The notes: generated from the letters alone by a model not told the origin. Positions 16,891 to 25,747 are shown, counted from the first letter of the stretch. The stretch: 64,000 nt of DNA from Acetivibrio clariflavus DSM 19732 (GCF_000237085.1 NC_016627.1:1364001-1428000), one strand, 5' to 3'. Translations and numbers: made by a program.

Positions 16891-17346
16891 ATGGCAAACA
16901 AAGAACACAGTTTAGCACGAACTAAATGGATGTGTAAATATCATATAGTATTTACACCTAAGTATAGACGAAAAATAATTTATAATCAATACAAACAAAG
17001 TATAAGGGAAATAATAAAACAACTATGCAAATATAAAGGAGTCGAGATAATAGAAGGACATTTGATGCCAGACCATATACATATGTTAGTAAGCATACCA
17101 CCCAAAATGAGTGTATCAAGCTTTATGGGATACTTGAAAGGGAAAAGTGCACTTATGATATTTGATAGACATGCAAACTTAAAATATAAGTTTGGGAACA
17201 GACACTTTTGGGCGGAAGGATACTATGTAAGTACAGTAGGACTAAATGAAGCAACAATTAAGAAATACATACAAGAGCAATATAAACATGACATAATGAT
17301 AGATAAGTTAAGTGTGAAAGAGTATGAAGACCCCTTTAAGGGGTAG
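16891..17346 (+). CDS. tnpA: IS200-family Y1 transposase (TnpA)
   Basis: The 151-residue protein is a single-domain HUH/Y1 transposase: CKYHIVFTPKYRR at the N-terminus, the HUH metal-binding motif MPDHIHMLVS, FWAEGYYVSTVG with the catalytic Tyr, and IKKYIQEQ on the last helix. It moves single-stranded DNA by cutting at hairpin ends. The ATG at 16891 follows AAAGGTG. An upstream in-frame ATG at 16795 lies within the left-end hairpin. The frame is intact, so the element is potentially mobile. Confidence 0.93.
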   Translation: MANKEHSLARTKWMCKYHIVFTPKYRRKIIYNQYKQSIREIIKQLCKYKGVEIIEGHLMPDHIHMLVSIPPKMSVSSFMGYLKGKSALMIFDRHANLKYKFGNRHFWAEGYYVSTVGLNEATIKKYIQEQYKHDIMIDKLSVKEYEDPFKG

Positions 17347-17487
17347 TTGGTAATAAGTTCGTCCCTTTAGGGACTGCAAAAGTGACAAAGGCAAAGTGGC
17401 TTGAACGAAGTGAAAGCCAGCGTCTTTAGGCGCTGGCCGGTAACACGCCCTTATAGGGCTGAGCAAACCACCCGTTTTACGGGTGGT
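17331..17487 (+). ncRNA. Array of five short hairpins at the IS200 right end
   Basis: Five short stems follow one another: CCCC-TTTAA-GGGG (17331-17343), GTCCCTTTAGGGAC (17361-17374), CCAGCG-TCTTTAGG-CGCTGG (17417-17436), GCCC-TTATA-GGGC (17447-17459) and ACCACCCG/CGGGTGGT (17467-17487). A 140-nt structured tail is longer than an IS200 right end needs. It resembles the right-end RNA regions of IS605 elements that encode TnpB. Whether an RNA is made is inference. Confidence 0.4.
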
Positions 17488-17490
17488 CAT

Positions 17491-17806
17491 GATTTACATA
17501 CTAAATGTGACAAAATTTAGTTAGCACCTTTTATTTTCTTTAAACAGTTCAATAAATCACTTTGACGGGTTTTAAACGTTCATTTTGCCGGCTTTTTTGA
17601 AATTGGAATTTTATTCTTATATCTATTTTTTCTAAATTTTTTCAATAACTTTATTTTTTCTTGTAATTATAGGTTTATTTTAGTAATATATATGTGGGAC
17701 AACTTTATGTTAGTTGTTCGGACTTTAGTTTGAAGTCTGAGCTGTTTTATTACAATAGTTTTGTTTCCGTGTCTAAAAAGCATACAAATTGGAGGTAATG
17801 GTTTCC
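17491..17806. other. Intergenic stretch without a gene
   Basis: AT-rich spacer between the IS200 element and the HD gene. Two small hairpins lie near 17697-17716 (ACAACT/AGTTGT) and 17719-17739 (GGACTT/AAGTCT), possibly an untranslated leader. No promoter consensus or open frame stands out. Confidence 0.5.
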
Positions 17807-18340
17807 ATGGAAAGAGAACAAGCACTTGAAGAATTGAAAGGTCGTTTGAAGAGTGAGAATCTAATTAGACATTCTCTTGCAGTTGAAGCTATTATGAGAG
17901 AGTTGGCTTTTTATTTTAAAGAAGATATTGATAAATGGGGAATAGCTGGATTGCTTCATGATATCGATTATGATAAAACAGCTGGAGACCCTGCAAAACA
18001 TGGTTTGGTTGGTGCAGAAATATTAGAGACCCTTGATGTTGAAAGCTCTATTGTTTATGCTATAAAGGCTCATAATGATTATCATAAAATTGAAAGGAAA
18101 AGAAAGATTGACAAAGCTCTTTATTGCGCAAGTCCTATGGCTGTGGTTATGAGTGCTTGTACAGCAGCACTTCCGTCGAAAAAAGTGGAAGATTTGACTG
18201 TGGAATTTGTTATGGAAAAAATTAACGAGGAAGGTTTTATAAACGATACAGAGTTAAAACAGATTAAATCTTGTGAAAATTTAGGTATAGCACTTGAAGA
18301 ATTCGTTAAGCTTTCTATAAAAGCTGTACAGTCCATATAG
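17807..18340 (+). CDS. HD-domain phosphohydrolase family protein
   Basis: The 177-residue soluble protein has the HD metal site: LIRHSLAVEAIM (first His), GLLHDIDYDKT (HD pair), VYAIKAHNDYH (late His) and a final ASPMAVVMSACTAALPSKK helix region. Such short HD proteins hydrolyse phosphate esters of nucleotides, but the substrate is unknown. The ATG at 17807 is chosen because GGAGGT (17791-17796) is 10 bases upstream. An ATG at 17798 is too close. It ends before a strong terminator, so it is probably a single-gene unit. Confidence 0.85.
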   Translation: MEREQALEELKGRLKSENLIRHSLAVEAIMRELAFYFKEDIDKWGIAGLLHDIDYDKTAGDPAKHGLVGAEILETLDVESSIVYAIKAHNDYHKIERKRKIDKALYCASPMAVVMSACTAALPSKKVEDLTVEFVMEKINEEGFINDTELKQIKSCENLGIALEEFVKLSIKAVQSI

Positions 18341-18400
18341 ATGAAAAAATTAGTGATAATGTTTATCTTTTGTGTTAATAATATATATGTCGAATTTTAT

Positions 18401-18443
18401 AAACCAAGTTTAGATAGATTTATCTATTAATCTTGGTTTTTTT
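18401..18443 (+). terminator. Terminator of the HD gene
   Basis: AAACCAAG...TAGAT pairs with ATCTA...CTTGGTTT in a long stem followed by seven T residues. Confidence 0.85.
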
Positions 18444-18494
18444 ATATCATTTATAAATGTTCTGTATAAACAATAAAAAAAATAAAAGGAGGAA

Positions 18495-18536
18495 ATGCTG
18501 CGGAAGGTCTGCAGCAGATTGTGGATAGATGATTGA
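18495..18536 (+). CDS. 13-residue leader ORF overlapping the rnr start
   Basis: An ATG at 18495 has the near-perfect site AAAAGGAGG just upstream (18484-18492, 2 bases closer than ideal). It encodes MLRKVCSRLWIDD and stops in the sequence ATGATTGA that contains the rnr start codon. The rnr ATG at 18529 has no ribosome site of its own. GCTGC/GCAGC around 18498-18517 can form a small stem inside this ORF. It therefore probably serves to bring ribosomes to rnr by translational coupling. Confidence 0.5.
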   Translation: MLRKVCSRLWIDD

Positions 18537-20889
18537 CACGATGCTTGAAAGAAAAGAACGTATTTTGGCATTTATGAGGGAAGATGCCTATAAGCCTTTA
18601 TTGTTTGGTGAGCTTGTAACGGTTTTGGATGTGCCTAAAGAGGATATTCCGTTATTTCAAAATGTTTTGGATGAATTGGAAGCAGAAGGTAAGATATTTA
18701 AGACCCAAAAAGACAGATATGGAGTACCGGAAAGAATGAACCTGATAGTCGGAAGACTTCAGGGAAATGAACGGGGATACGGGTTTGTTATTCCTGATGA
18801 CGAGAATATAAAAGATATATTTATCTCTGCCGATTCATTGAATGGTGCAATGCATAATGACAGGGTAATTGCAAGAATTAATAAGAAGGTCATTGGAGAT
18901 AAGAGTGCAGAGGGAGAAATAATCAAAATACTTGAGAGGGCCAACAAAACAGTTGTCGGAACTTTTGAAAGCAGTAAATATTTTGGTTTTGTGGTACCTG
19001 ACGATAGAAGAATATCGGGAGATATTTTTATACCCAAGGATGAAATAAACGGTGCAAAGTCCGGTCAGAAGGTCATTGCCGAAATAGTTTTGTGGCCGAA
19101 AAAAAGGAGAAATGCAGAGGGAAGGATAATTGAAATATTAGGAGATAAAGATGAACCGGGAACAGATATACTGTCGATTATAAAGCAGCATAATCTCCCG
19201 GAAGAATTCCCTGAAAGTGTTATTAAACAAGCTAAATCTATACCGCAAGCCGTTACCGAAGAAATGATAAAAGGAAGAAGGGACCTAAGAGATCTTCGTA
19301 TGGTTACTATTGACGGAGAGGATGCCAAAGACCTTGATGATGCGGTATCGATAGAAAGACTTCCCAACGGCAACTATAAACTTGGTGTTCATATTGCTGA
19401 CGTAAGCTATTATGTTACCGAGGGTTCGCCTTTGGACAAGGAAGCTCTGAAGAGGGGAACAAGTGTTTACCTTGTGGACAGGGTTATTCCCATGCTTCCA
19501 AAGGAGCTTTCAAACGGGATTTGCAGCCTTAACCCACAAGTGGACAGGCTCAGTTTCACTGTGATGATGGAAATAGATTCAAACGGAAAAGTTGTTGACC
19601 ATGAGATTTTTGAAAGTGTAATCAGAACCAATGAAAGAATGACTTATACCGATGTATATAAGATCCTTGTTGAAAAGGATAAGGAACTTTCCAAGAGATA
19701 CGATTATCTGGTAGAAGATTTCAAGACAATGGAAGAACTGGCTCTGATACTTAGAAATAAGCGAATGCAGAGAGGTTCCATTGACTTTGATTTTGATGAG
19801 GCAAAGATTTTGCTTGATGAGAACGGAAAGCCGATTGATATAAAGAGGTATGAAATAACCATAGCAAATAAGATTATTGAAGAATTTATGCTGGTGTGTA
19901 ACGAAACAGTAGCTGAGCACTTTTTCTGGGCAAATGTTCCTTTTGTTTACAGGGTTCATGAAGACCCGGATACCGATAAAATAGAAAGTTTTAGTGAGTT
20001 TGTTCACAATCTCGGCTATACCTTGAAAGGTATAAACAAAATTCATCCCAGAGCGCTTCAGGATTTGCTTGAAAAGATAAAAGGCACTAAGGAAGAAAGA
20101 ATTATAAGTACTGTTATGCTGCGGTCTCTTCAAAAGGCAAGATATTCACATTTGAGCGTGGGACATTTTGGATTGGCAGCAAGATACTATTGCCACTTTA
20201 CATCTCCGATAAGAAGATATCCTGACTTGATTATTCACAGGATAATGAAGGAGTATTTAAAAGGTCAGTTGAATGAAAAAAGGGAAGAGTATCTTGTAGA
20301 TGCACTGCCGGAAATAGCCAGGATATGTTCCGAGAGGGAAAGGGTGGCCGAGGAAGCGGAAAGAGACACGGAGGACCTTAAAAAGGTTGAATATATGAAG
20401 CAATTTGAAGGCAATGTGTTTGAAGGTATTATATCCAACGTTACATCCTTCGGTATGTTTGTGGAACTGGACAATACCGTTGAAGGTTTGGTTAGAATGA
20501 GTGATATGGATGACGATTATTATACCTTCGATGACAAACATTATTGCCTTATAGGAGAGAGAACACGTAAAGTGTACCGCATAGGCGATGTGGTTAAAGT
20601 AGTGCTTGTAAAAGCCGATATTGGTGCCAGAAGGATCGAATTTACCCTTTATAAGGACGAAGATGCTGAAGAAGCGATGGATAGCGATATAGAAATACTT
20701 GAGGAAGAAACTCCTAAGCGAAAACGCAAAGCTAAAGCTGCCGATAAAGAGATATTGGACCATATACAGGGCAAGAAAAAAGACAAGGCAAAGAAACGGG
20801 CAGAAAAGTCCAGTAAAAAAAAGGAGAAGTCTGAAAAGAAGTCTGAAAAAAAGAGTAAAAAGAAAGGAAAGAAGAATCAGGAAGAATAA
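18529..20889 (+). CDS. rnr: Ribonuclease R (VacB/RNase II family)
   Basis: The 786 residues are usual for RNase R. Order: N-terminal winged-helix region (1-65), two cold-shock/OB domains (about 70-225), RNB catalytic domain (about 250-590) with GEDAKDLDDAVS carrying the metal-binding Asp residues and HYCHFTSPIRRYPDL, an S1 domain (about 625-705), and a Lys-rich tail from about 710. It degrades structured RNA 3' to 5' and works in trans-translation quality control. The ATG at 18529 overlaps a 13-residue leader ORF. A second ATG 4 codons later (18541) is an alternative. smpB, often adjacent, is not in this window. Confidence 0.96.
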   Translation: MIDTMLERKERILAFMREDAYKPLLFGELVTVLDVPKEDIPLFQNVLDELEAEGKIFKTQKDRYGVPERMNLIVGRLQGNERGYGFVIPDDENIKDIFISADSLNGAMHNDRVIARINKKVIGDKSAEGEIIKILERANKTVVGTFESSKYFGFVVPDDRRISGDIFIPKDEINGAKSGQKVIAEIVLWPKKRRNAEGRIIEILGDKDEPGTDILSIIKQHNLPEEFPESVIKQAKSIPQAVTEEMIKGRRDLRDLRMVTIDGEDAKDLDDAVSIERLPNGNYKLGVHIADVSYYVTEGSPLDKEALKRGTSVYLVDRVIPMLPKELSNGICSLNPQVDRLSFTVMMEIDSNGKVVDHEIFESVIRTNERMTYTDVYKILVEKDKELSKRYDYLVEDFKTMEELALILRNKRMQRGSIDFDFDEAKILLDENGKPIDIKRYEITIANKIIEEFMLVCNETVAEHFFWANVPFVYRVHEDPDTDKIESFSEFVHNLGYTLKGINKIHPRALQDLLEKIKGTKEERIISTVMLRSLQKARYSHLSVGHFGLAARYYCHFTSPIRRYPDLIIHRIMKEYLKGQLNEKREEYLVDALPEIARICSERERVAEEAERDTEDLKKVEYMKQFEGNVFEGIISNVTSFGMFVELDNTVEGLVRMSDMDDDYYTFDDKHYCLIGERTRKVYRIGDVVKVVLVKADIGARRIEFTLYKDEDAEEAMDSDIEILEEETPKRKRKAKAADKEILDHIQGKKKDKAKKRAEKSSKKKEKSEKKSEKKSKKKGKKNQEE

Positions 20890-20956
20890 GAAAGAATAAG
20901 AATTAAAAGATTATAGGTTCTGCATTTGAAAACAATATTTATAAGAAGGAAGTTAT

Positions 20957-21442
20957 ATGGAAAAAGAAAATATACTTGTAAGTGCTTGTTTACTAGGTGT
21001 AAATTGCAAATATAACGGGGGAAACAACTATAACAGTGAAATTAAAGCTTTAGCTTCAAAGTATAATCTTATACCCGTTTGTCCCGAGCAGCTCGGAGGA
21101 TGTCCAACTCCCAGACTGCCTGCTGAAATACAAAAAGGAAGCGGAAGGGATGTACTTTGCGGGAAAGCAAAAGTAATGCGGAAAGACGGCGTTGATGTTT
21201 CAGAAAATTTTGTAAAAGGAGCAAAGGAAGTCCTTAATATTGCAAAGCAGACTAATATTAAGCTGGCAATATTGAAATCAAAAAGTCCTTCCTGCGGAAA
21301 AGGAAAGATTTATGACGGAACTTTTTCAGGAAATTTGATAGACGGTAACGGTGTTACTGCCGATGTTCTTGAAGAAAATGGAATTACAGTGTTGTCGGAA
21401 AAAGATATCGACAAAATAGAGTTATTTTTAAGGCGGGATTAA
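20957..21442 (+). CDS. DUF523 family protein
   Basis: The 161-residue protein shows the DUF523 pattern: ILVSACLLGVNCKYNGGNN, IPVCPEQLGGCPTPRLPAEI, VSENFVKGAKE and LKSKSPSCGKGKIYDGTF. Conserved Cys in SACLLG, PVCPE and SPSCG suggest metal binding or redox function, but no member has a settled role. GAAGGAAG precedes the ATG. It follows rnr by 67 bases and ends at a strong terminator, so read-through from rnr is possible. Confidence 0.9.
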   Translation: MEKENILVSACLLGVNCKYNGGNNYNSEIKALASKYNLIPVCPEQLGGCPTPRLPAEIQKGSGRDVLCGKAKVMRKDGVDVSENFVKGAKEVLNIAKQTNIKLAILKSKSPSCGKGKIYDGTFSGNLIDGNGVTADVLEENGITVLSEKDIDKIELFLRRD

Positions 21443-21448
21443 TAAAAT

Positions 21449-21484
21449 AAAGGCCTTGGAACTGAACATTCCGAGGCCTTTTGT
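21449..21484 (+). terminator. Terminator after DUF523
   Basis: AAAGGCCTTGGA and TCCGAGGCCTTT form a 12-bp stem with one G-T pair. The tail is TTGTG, so efficiency may be modest in this direction. The A run on the left also fits service to the leftward gene at 21527. Confidence 0.75.
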
Positions 21485-21526
21485 GCGCCTTTTTCAGTTA
21501 AAAGTGTTCAATACTATAAAAATGTT

Positions 21527-21754
21527 TTATACTATAAAATTCTTGATTTCATTGTAGAATTCGTCACAATCATCTGAATGCACGTCAACTTTAATTGGTT
21601 TACTTAAATCCAAACTGAAAATACCCATGATGGATTTTGCATCAACAACATAACGGCCTGAAGTCAAATCGATGTCAAAGTCATATTTATTTACTATATT
21701 CACAAAATCCTTAACATCGGTAATTGATTTTAATGAAATATTGAATGATTTCAT
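21527..21754 (-). CDS. HPr-like protein without the active-site His
   Basis: The 75 residues have the HPr fold length and pattern. DAKSIMGIFSLDLSKPI aligns with the HPr segment around the regulatory Ser46 (LKSIMGVMSL), and SDDCDEFYNEI with the last helix. The segment that should carry His15 (GIHARPA in HPr) reads SITDVKDFV, with no His. By analogy with Bacillus Crh it could be a target of HPr kinase and signal carbon status but not carry phosphate for sugar uptake. The ATG at 21754 follows AGGAGGA. It is convergent with DUF523. Confidence 0.75.
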   Translation of the reverse strand: MKSFNISLKSITDVKDFVNIVNKYDFDIDLTSGRYVVDAKSIMGIFSLDLSKPIKVDVHSDDCDEFYNEIKNFIV

Positions 21755-22088
21755 GAGAGTTCCTCCTTTTTTCGAATGTTTTACCACCTATTATTATATA
21801 TATTATCCTGTTTATAGTTGCAAGTCAATTGTGATATTGCTAAAATTTTCTTATGATTTTATGCGATATGTTAAAACATATTTTAAAAATATTTTTGTAT
21901 ACTATATTTTAGACTGTTCCTATAAAAGTAAATTGATTGAAATTGCCGGCTGTTTGGTTATATAGGATTGGTCCGTCGAATTGTCATAAGTCATTAAGCT
22001 GCTGAATAAGTTAATAAGCTTGAATTTGTTGTATAGTAAAGTGGATGGTTGTTTGAAATGGAGTTTACATAAAAGTTTGGGGGAAGTT

Positions 22089-23396
22089 ATGAAAAAAGTT
22101 GCGTTTTATACATTGGGATGCAAAGTTAATCAATATGAGACTGAGGCTATTTCGGAGATATTTAGAAAAAACGGATATGAAGTGGTTGACTTTGAAGATG
22201 TTGCGGATGTTTACATAATAAATACGTGTACTGTTACAAACTTAAGTGACAGAAAGTCAAGGCAGATGATCAGAAGGGCCAAGAAGAGCAATAAAGACTC
22301 AATAATTGTGGCAGTGGGATGTTATGCCCAGGTATCTCCCGATGAAGTTTTGGGTATACCTGAAGTAAATCTTGTTATTGGGACTAAAGATAAGGGTAAA
22401 ATTATAGAGAAGATAAATCTGATTGAAAAAGGTATGAACAAAGTAAATCTGGTTGAAGATATTATGAAAACCAGAGAATTTGAAGAACTGGGAGTGGAAG
22501 TATATAAGGAGCGTACAAGGGCGTATATTAAAATCCAGGAGGGATGCAACCAGTTTTGTTCCTATTGCATAATACCTTATGCAAGGGGACCAATAAGAAG
22601 TCGTTCCGTTGAATATATTCTCGATGAGGTAAACAGATTGGTTTCGAACGGATATAAGGAAATAGTTCTGACGGGTATCCATATAGCATCCTATGGAAAG
22701 GATTTAAAAAATACTTCTCTTCTTGACATTATCAAGAAGGTACATGAAATTGACGGGGTGGAACGAATCAGACTCGGCTCTATTGAGCCCACAACCGTAA
22801 ACCGCGAATTTGTGGATGAGATAAGTAGGTTAAGAAAGCTTTGCCCGCATTTTCACATATCCCTGCAAAGCGGATGTGACAGCACACTTAAGCGTATGAA
22901 TAGAAAATACACCACTGAGGAGTATCGCTCGGCAGTCAGTCTCTTAAGAAGCTCTATAGAAGATGTTGCTGTAACAACCGATGTTATGGTAGGTTTTCCG
23001 GGAGAAACCGATATGGAGTTTAATGAAACCGTCAAATTCCTTGAAGAGATAAATTTTGCAGCAATGCATGTTTTCAAGTATTCGCAGAGGAAAGGAACTC
23101 CTGCAGCTAATTTTGAAAATCAAGTATCGCCGCAAAAGAAAGAAGAAAGGAGCAATATTTTACTTGAACTGTCTGCCCGAATGACCAGAGAGTTTAATAA
23201 GAGATTTGAAGGTAGAATTATGGATGTTTTATTTGAACAGGATGTAAAGGATAGAGATGGGATAATAGAGGGATTAACGTCAAACTATATAAAAGTATTG
23301 TGTGAAGGCGAGTCCTATCTAAACGGTCAGATACTCAAAGTTAAGTTGCTTGAAGCTGTTGAGGATTATGTCAAGGGAATGATATTAACAAGTTGA
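22089..23396 (+). CDS. mtaB: tRNA ms2t6A37 methylthiotransferase MtaB
   Basis: The 435-residue protein adds a methylthio group to threonylcarbamoyladenosine at position 37 of tRNAs reading ANN codons. Order: UPF0004 domain (about 1-125) with TLGCKVNQYETEA and INTCTVTN, a radical-SAM core with CNQFCSYCIIPYARGP, QSGCDSTLKRMNR and GFPGETDMEF, and a C-terminal TRAM domain. The ATG at 22089 matches the family start (MKKVAFYTLGCK) and is preceded by GGGGGAAG. Upstream in-frame starts add an unrelated extension. Confidence 0.95.
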   Translation: MKKVAFYTLGCKVNQYETEAISEIFRKNGYEVVDFEDVADVYIINTCTVTNLSDRKSRQMIRRAKKSNKDSIIVAVGCYAQVSPDEVLGIPEVNLVIGTKDKGKIIEKINLIEKGMNKVNLVEDIMKTREFEELGVEVYKERTRAYIKIQEGCNQFCSYCIIPYARGPIRSRSVEYILDEVNRLVSNGYKEIVLTGIHIASYGKDLKNTSLLDIIKKVHEIDGVERIRLGSIEPTTVNREFVDEISRLRKLCPHFHISLQSGCDSTLKRMNRKYTTEEYRSAVSLLRSSIEDVAVTTDVMVGFPGETDMEFNETVKFLEEINFAAMHVFKYSQRKGTPAANFENQVSPQKKEERSNILLELSARMTREFNKRFEGRIMDVLFEQDVKDRDGIIEGLTSNYIKVLCEGESYLNGQILKVKLLEAVEDYVKGMILTS

Positions 23397-23577
23397 GATA
23401 ATGCCATATTCGAGTACGCCAAACGAAATTTTACCCAGATAATAAAGAGTAATCAAATTCGAAATGTATTGCATAAATTAAACTCTTGTATTACTATATA
23501 TGTGTGGGCTAATTACATAAAAATTCTAAGCATTTAGATTTTCAGGTCCCATCCTTTATGCAGGAGAGTGATTGGTT

Positions 23578-23847
23578 ATGGCAAACGGCGAGACCATGAT
23601 GTTTAATGTTGAAAATGAAAAGGTGAATGAGGCGAGGGAGGTAATCTTCTCTGTATTTAAAGCTCTCAAAGAAAAAGGCTATAATCCGATTAACCAAATT
23701 GTAGGCTATATATTATCCGGCGATCCTACTTATATAACTAATCATCAGGATGCAAGAAGCATAATTAGAAAATTAGAGCGGGATGAACTGCTTGAAGAAA
23801 TTCTTAGATTTTACTTGGAAGAGAATAGCAAGGAAGACTCCGTATAA
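23578..23847 (+). CDS. ireB: IreB family regulatory phosphoprotein (DUF965)
   Basis: The 89-residue protein matches Ire[52 protein letters not shown] and the final acidic helix. In Enterococcus it is phosphorylated on Thr by the IreK kinase and modulates cephalosporin resistance, and it usually sits between alaS and ruvX. Here alaS is missing upstream, and an aldo/keto reductase separates it from ruvX. The ATG at 23578 is preferred over the TTG 6 bases earlier. The terminator overlaps the stop codon. Confidence 0.93.
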   Translation: MANGETMMFNVENEKVNEAREVIFSVFKALKEKGYNPINQIVGYILSGDPTYITNHQDARSIIRKLERDELLEEILRFYLEENSKEDSV

Positions 23848-23862
23848 AATACGGGGTTTTTT
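23838..23862 (+). terminator. ireB terminator, overlapping the end of the gene
   Basis: CTCCGTAT and ATACGGGG pair around AAA, followed by TTTTTT. The left arm includes the last two sense codons of ireB. Confidence 0.8.
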
Positions 23863-24061
23863 AGTAGCATTTCCAATAAGATGAATTAAAATTTTTTATA
23901 ACCTTTTGTAAAGAAAATTATTAAAATAAAAATTTATTTTTTTATAGTAAAAATTTCTCCTTTTATAGAGGGATCTTGATTTCTGTGATGATAAAAAACA
24001 TTTATAAGTAGGAATGGATAAAATTTAGGAACGGTAAAAACGGAATGGTTGGTGCAGAAAA

Positions 24062-25009
24062 TTGAAATATGTTAAACTCGGGAATACCGGACTTGAAGTG
24101 TCGAGAATGTGTTTTGGAGGATTGATTATCGGGCCGCTTCAAGCGAACTTGCCTTTGGATGAAGGAGTAAATGTGATATTAGCTGCTTTAGAGCGCGGCG
24201 TAAACTTTATCGATACAGCAGAGCTATATGGAACATATGACTACATAAGGGAAGCCATTAAGAAATCAAAATCAAAACCCATCATTGCTACAAAATCCTA
24301 TGCTTATTCTACTGAAGGTGCCAAAGCAAGCCTGGAGAAAGCCAGAAAAGAATTGGATATCGATGTTATTGATATTTTTTTGCTTCATGAACAAGAAAGC
24401 CGTCTAACTCTCAAAGGCCATCGTGAGGCTCTTGAATACTATATTTCAATGAAGGAAAAAGGAATTATTCGAGCTGTTGGAGTATCTACTCATAATGTGG
24501 AAGTAGTTGAGGCTTGTGCCGATATGCCTGAAGTAGAAGTCATTCATCCTTTGGTTAATAAGGCCGGAATAGGAATTGGCGACGGAACAATAGAAGACAT
24601 GCTTGCAGCTGTAAAGAGAGCGCATGATAACGGAAAGGGTATATACAGTATGAAGCCTTTAGGTGGGGGAAACCTTTTGAAATCTTACAGTGAGTGTATG
24701 GATTTCGTGCTGAATATACCATATATTGACTCCATTGCAGTTGGAATGCAATCTGTTGAAGAGGTTATAATGAATATATGCGTGTTTAATAATGAACCTG
24801 TTCCGGAAGATATCAGGTCTTCAGTTGCCGGAAGAAAAAAACATCTCCATATTGACTATTGGTGTGAAGGATGCGGAAGGTGCGTAGAAAGGTGCAGACA
24901 GGATGCTCTTTACATACAGGACAATAAAGCTAAGGTAATAGAAGAGAAATGCCTTTTATGCGGATATTGTGCAAGTGCATGTTCCTGTTTTGCAATAAAA
25001 GTTTGCTAA
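24062..25009 (+). CDS. Aldo/keto reductase with C-terminal two-cluster ferredoxin domain
   Basis: The 315-residue protein has an aldo/keto reductase barrel (about 1-255) with catalytic-type residues in FIDTAELYG (Asp, Tyr), ATKSYAYS (Lys) and FLLHEQES (His), then a ferredoxin-like tail: CEGCGRCVERC and CLLCGYCASAC, the pattern for two 4Fe-4S clusters. This architecture is widespread in Clostridia and other anaerobes. The electron donor may be ferredoxin instead of NADPH. The TTG at 24062 has only a weak ribosome site. It interrupts the usual ireB-ruvX adjacency. Confidence 0.88.
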   Translation: MKYVKLGNTGLEVSRMCFGGLIIGPLQANLPLDEGVNVILAALERGVNFIDTAELYGTYDYIREAIKKSKSKPIIATKSYAYSTEGAKASLEKARKELDIDVIDIFLLHEQESRLTLKGHREALEYYISMKEKGIIRAVGVSTHNVEVVEACADMPEVEVIHPLVNKAGIGIGDGTIEDMLAAVKRAHDNGKGIYSMKPLGGGNLLKSYSECMDFVLNIPYIDSIAVGMQSVEEVIMNICVFNNEPVPEDIRSSVAGRKKHLHIDYWCEGCGRCVERCRQDALYIQDNKAKVIEEKCLLCGYCASACSCFAIKVC

Positions 25010-25138
25010 ACATTTATGATAATTGAAAAAGATTCAAAAGAATTGCATTGCTACATATATGGCAAAGATTGAATGTATTGAAATGGGTTTTATTATCAGT
25101 TGATAAACAATAAAACACAAAGGTATTTTGGAGGGTTT

Positions 25139-25564
25139 ATGAGGATAATTGGGATAGATTATGGGGATAGCAGAATAGGAATAGCAGTAAGTGACCCTCT
25201 TGGATGGACAGCGCAAGGTGTTGAAACTATCAATTGGAAAAATAATATAGAAGAGCCTATTGAAAGAATACTGCAGATTATAAAATATTATGATGCTAAG
25301 AAAATTATTGTGGGATTTCCCAAGAACATGAACGGGACCATCGGTCCCAGAGGAGAAAAAACTGATGAATTCATTGAGTTGTTGAAAAGTAAAGTTGAAG
25401 AAATTCCGATTATTAAGTGGGATGAGCGATTAAGTACAGTCGCTGCAAACAAAACTATGCATGAGCTGGGAGTAAAAAAATCAAAGAAAAAACAGGTAGT
25501 TGACCAGATTGCGGCAGTTTACATTCTTCAGGGATATTTAGACGCAATGGCTTTGAAAGAATGA
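25139..25564 (+). CDS. ruvX: Holliday-junction resolvase-like RuvX (YqgF)
   Basis: The 141-residue RNase H-like protein has IIGIDYGDSRIGIAVSD (first Asp), IIVGFPKNMNG, GEKTDEFI, KWDERLST and a VDQIAAVYILQGYLD end. YqgF proteins act in processing the 5' end of pre-16S rRNA and have been called putative resolvases. The ATG at 25139 with GGAGGG just upstream is preferred over an earlier in-frame TTG at 25100. It is followed by DUF1292, as in Bacillus (yrrK-yrzB). Confidence 0.92.
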   Translation: MRIIGIDYGDSRIGIAVSDPLGWTAQGVETINWKNNIEEPIERILQIIKYYDAKKIIVGFPKNMNGTIGPRGEKTDEFIELLKSKVEEIPIIKWDERLSTVAANKTMHELGVKKSKKKQVVDQIAAVYILQGYLDAMALKE

Positions 25565-25747
25565 ATATAAAATTTAAAATTGATGGAATAGAATAAAATT
25601 ATCAGAGAAGACTAATATTAGTGATTTAAAAAATAAGTTTATATGAAATATTAATTAAAACTAAATTTTAACATAAATAAGTAATGGAATTTCTTGAGGT
25701 CTATGTTATAATTAGTATTTATAATGCTGAACAGGAGGTAAAAAATT

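Larger units (their letters stand above)
16745..17490 (+). mobile_element. IS200-type insertion sequence with hairpin ends
   Basis: A single Y1 transposase gene is flanked by subterminal hairpins instead of inverted repeats. The left hairpin is CACCCGC-TAT-GCGGGTG (16787-16803), and the right hairpin ACCACCCG-TTTTA-CGGGTGGT (17467-17487) shares its loop-proximal sequence. An extra perfect hairpin GATTCACACGC/GCGTGTGAATC lies at 16755-16779. The element sits between the secG terminator and the HD gene. The outermost bases are not defined. Confidence 0.8.

Noticed and set aside
17331-17487. CRISPR-like array of short repeats
   Set aside because: The hairpins differ in sequence and spacing; no constant repeat and no cas genes.
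19579-20763. Minus-strand ORFs opposite rnr
   Set aside because: They overlap a strongly conserved gene in full, lack ribosome sites and have unlikely composition.
23397-23577. T-box leader before ireB (alaS absent)
   Set aside because: No T-box sequence or terminator/antiterminator pair could be recognised.
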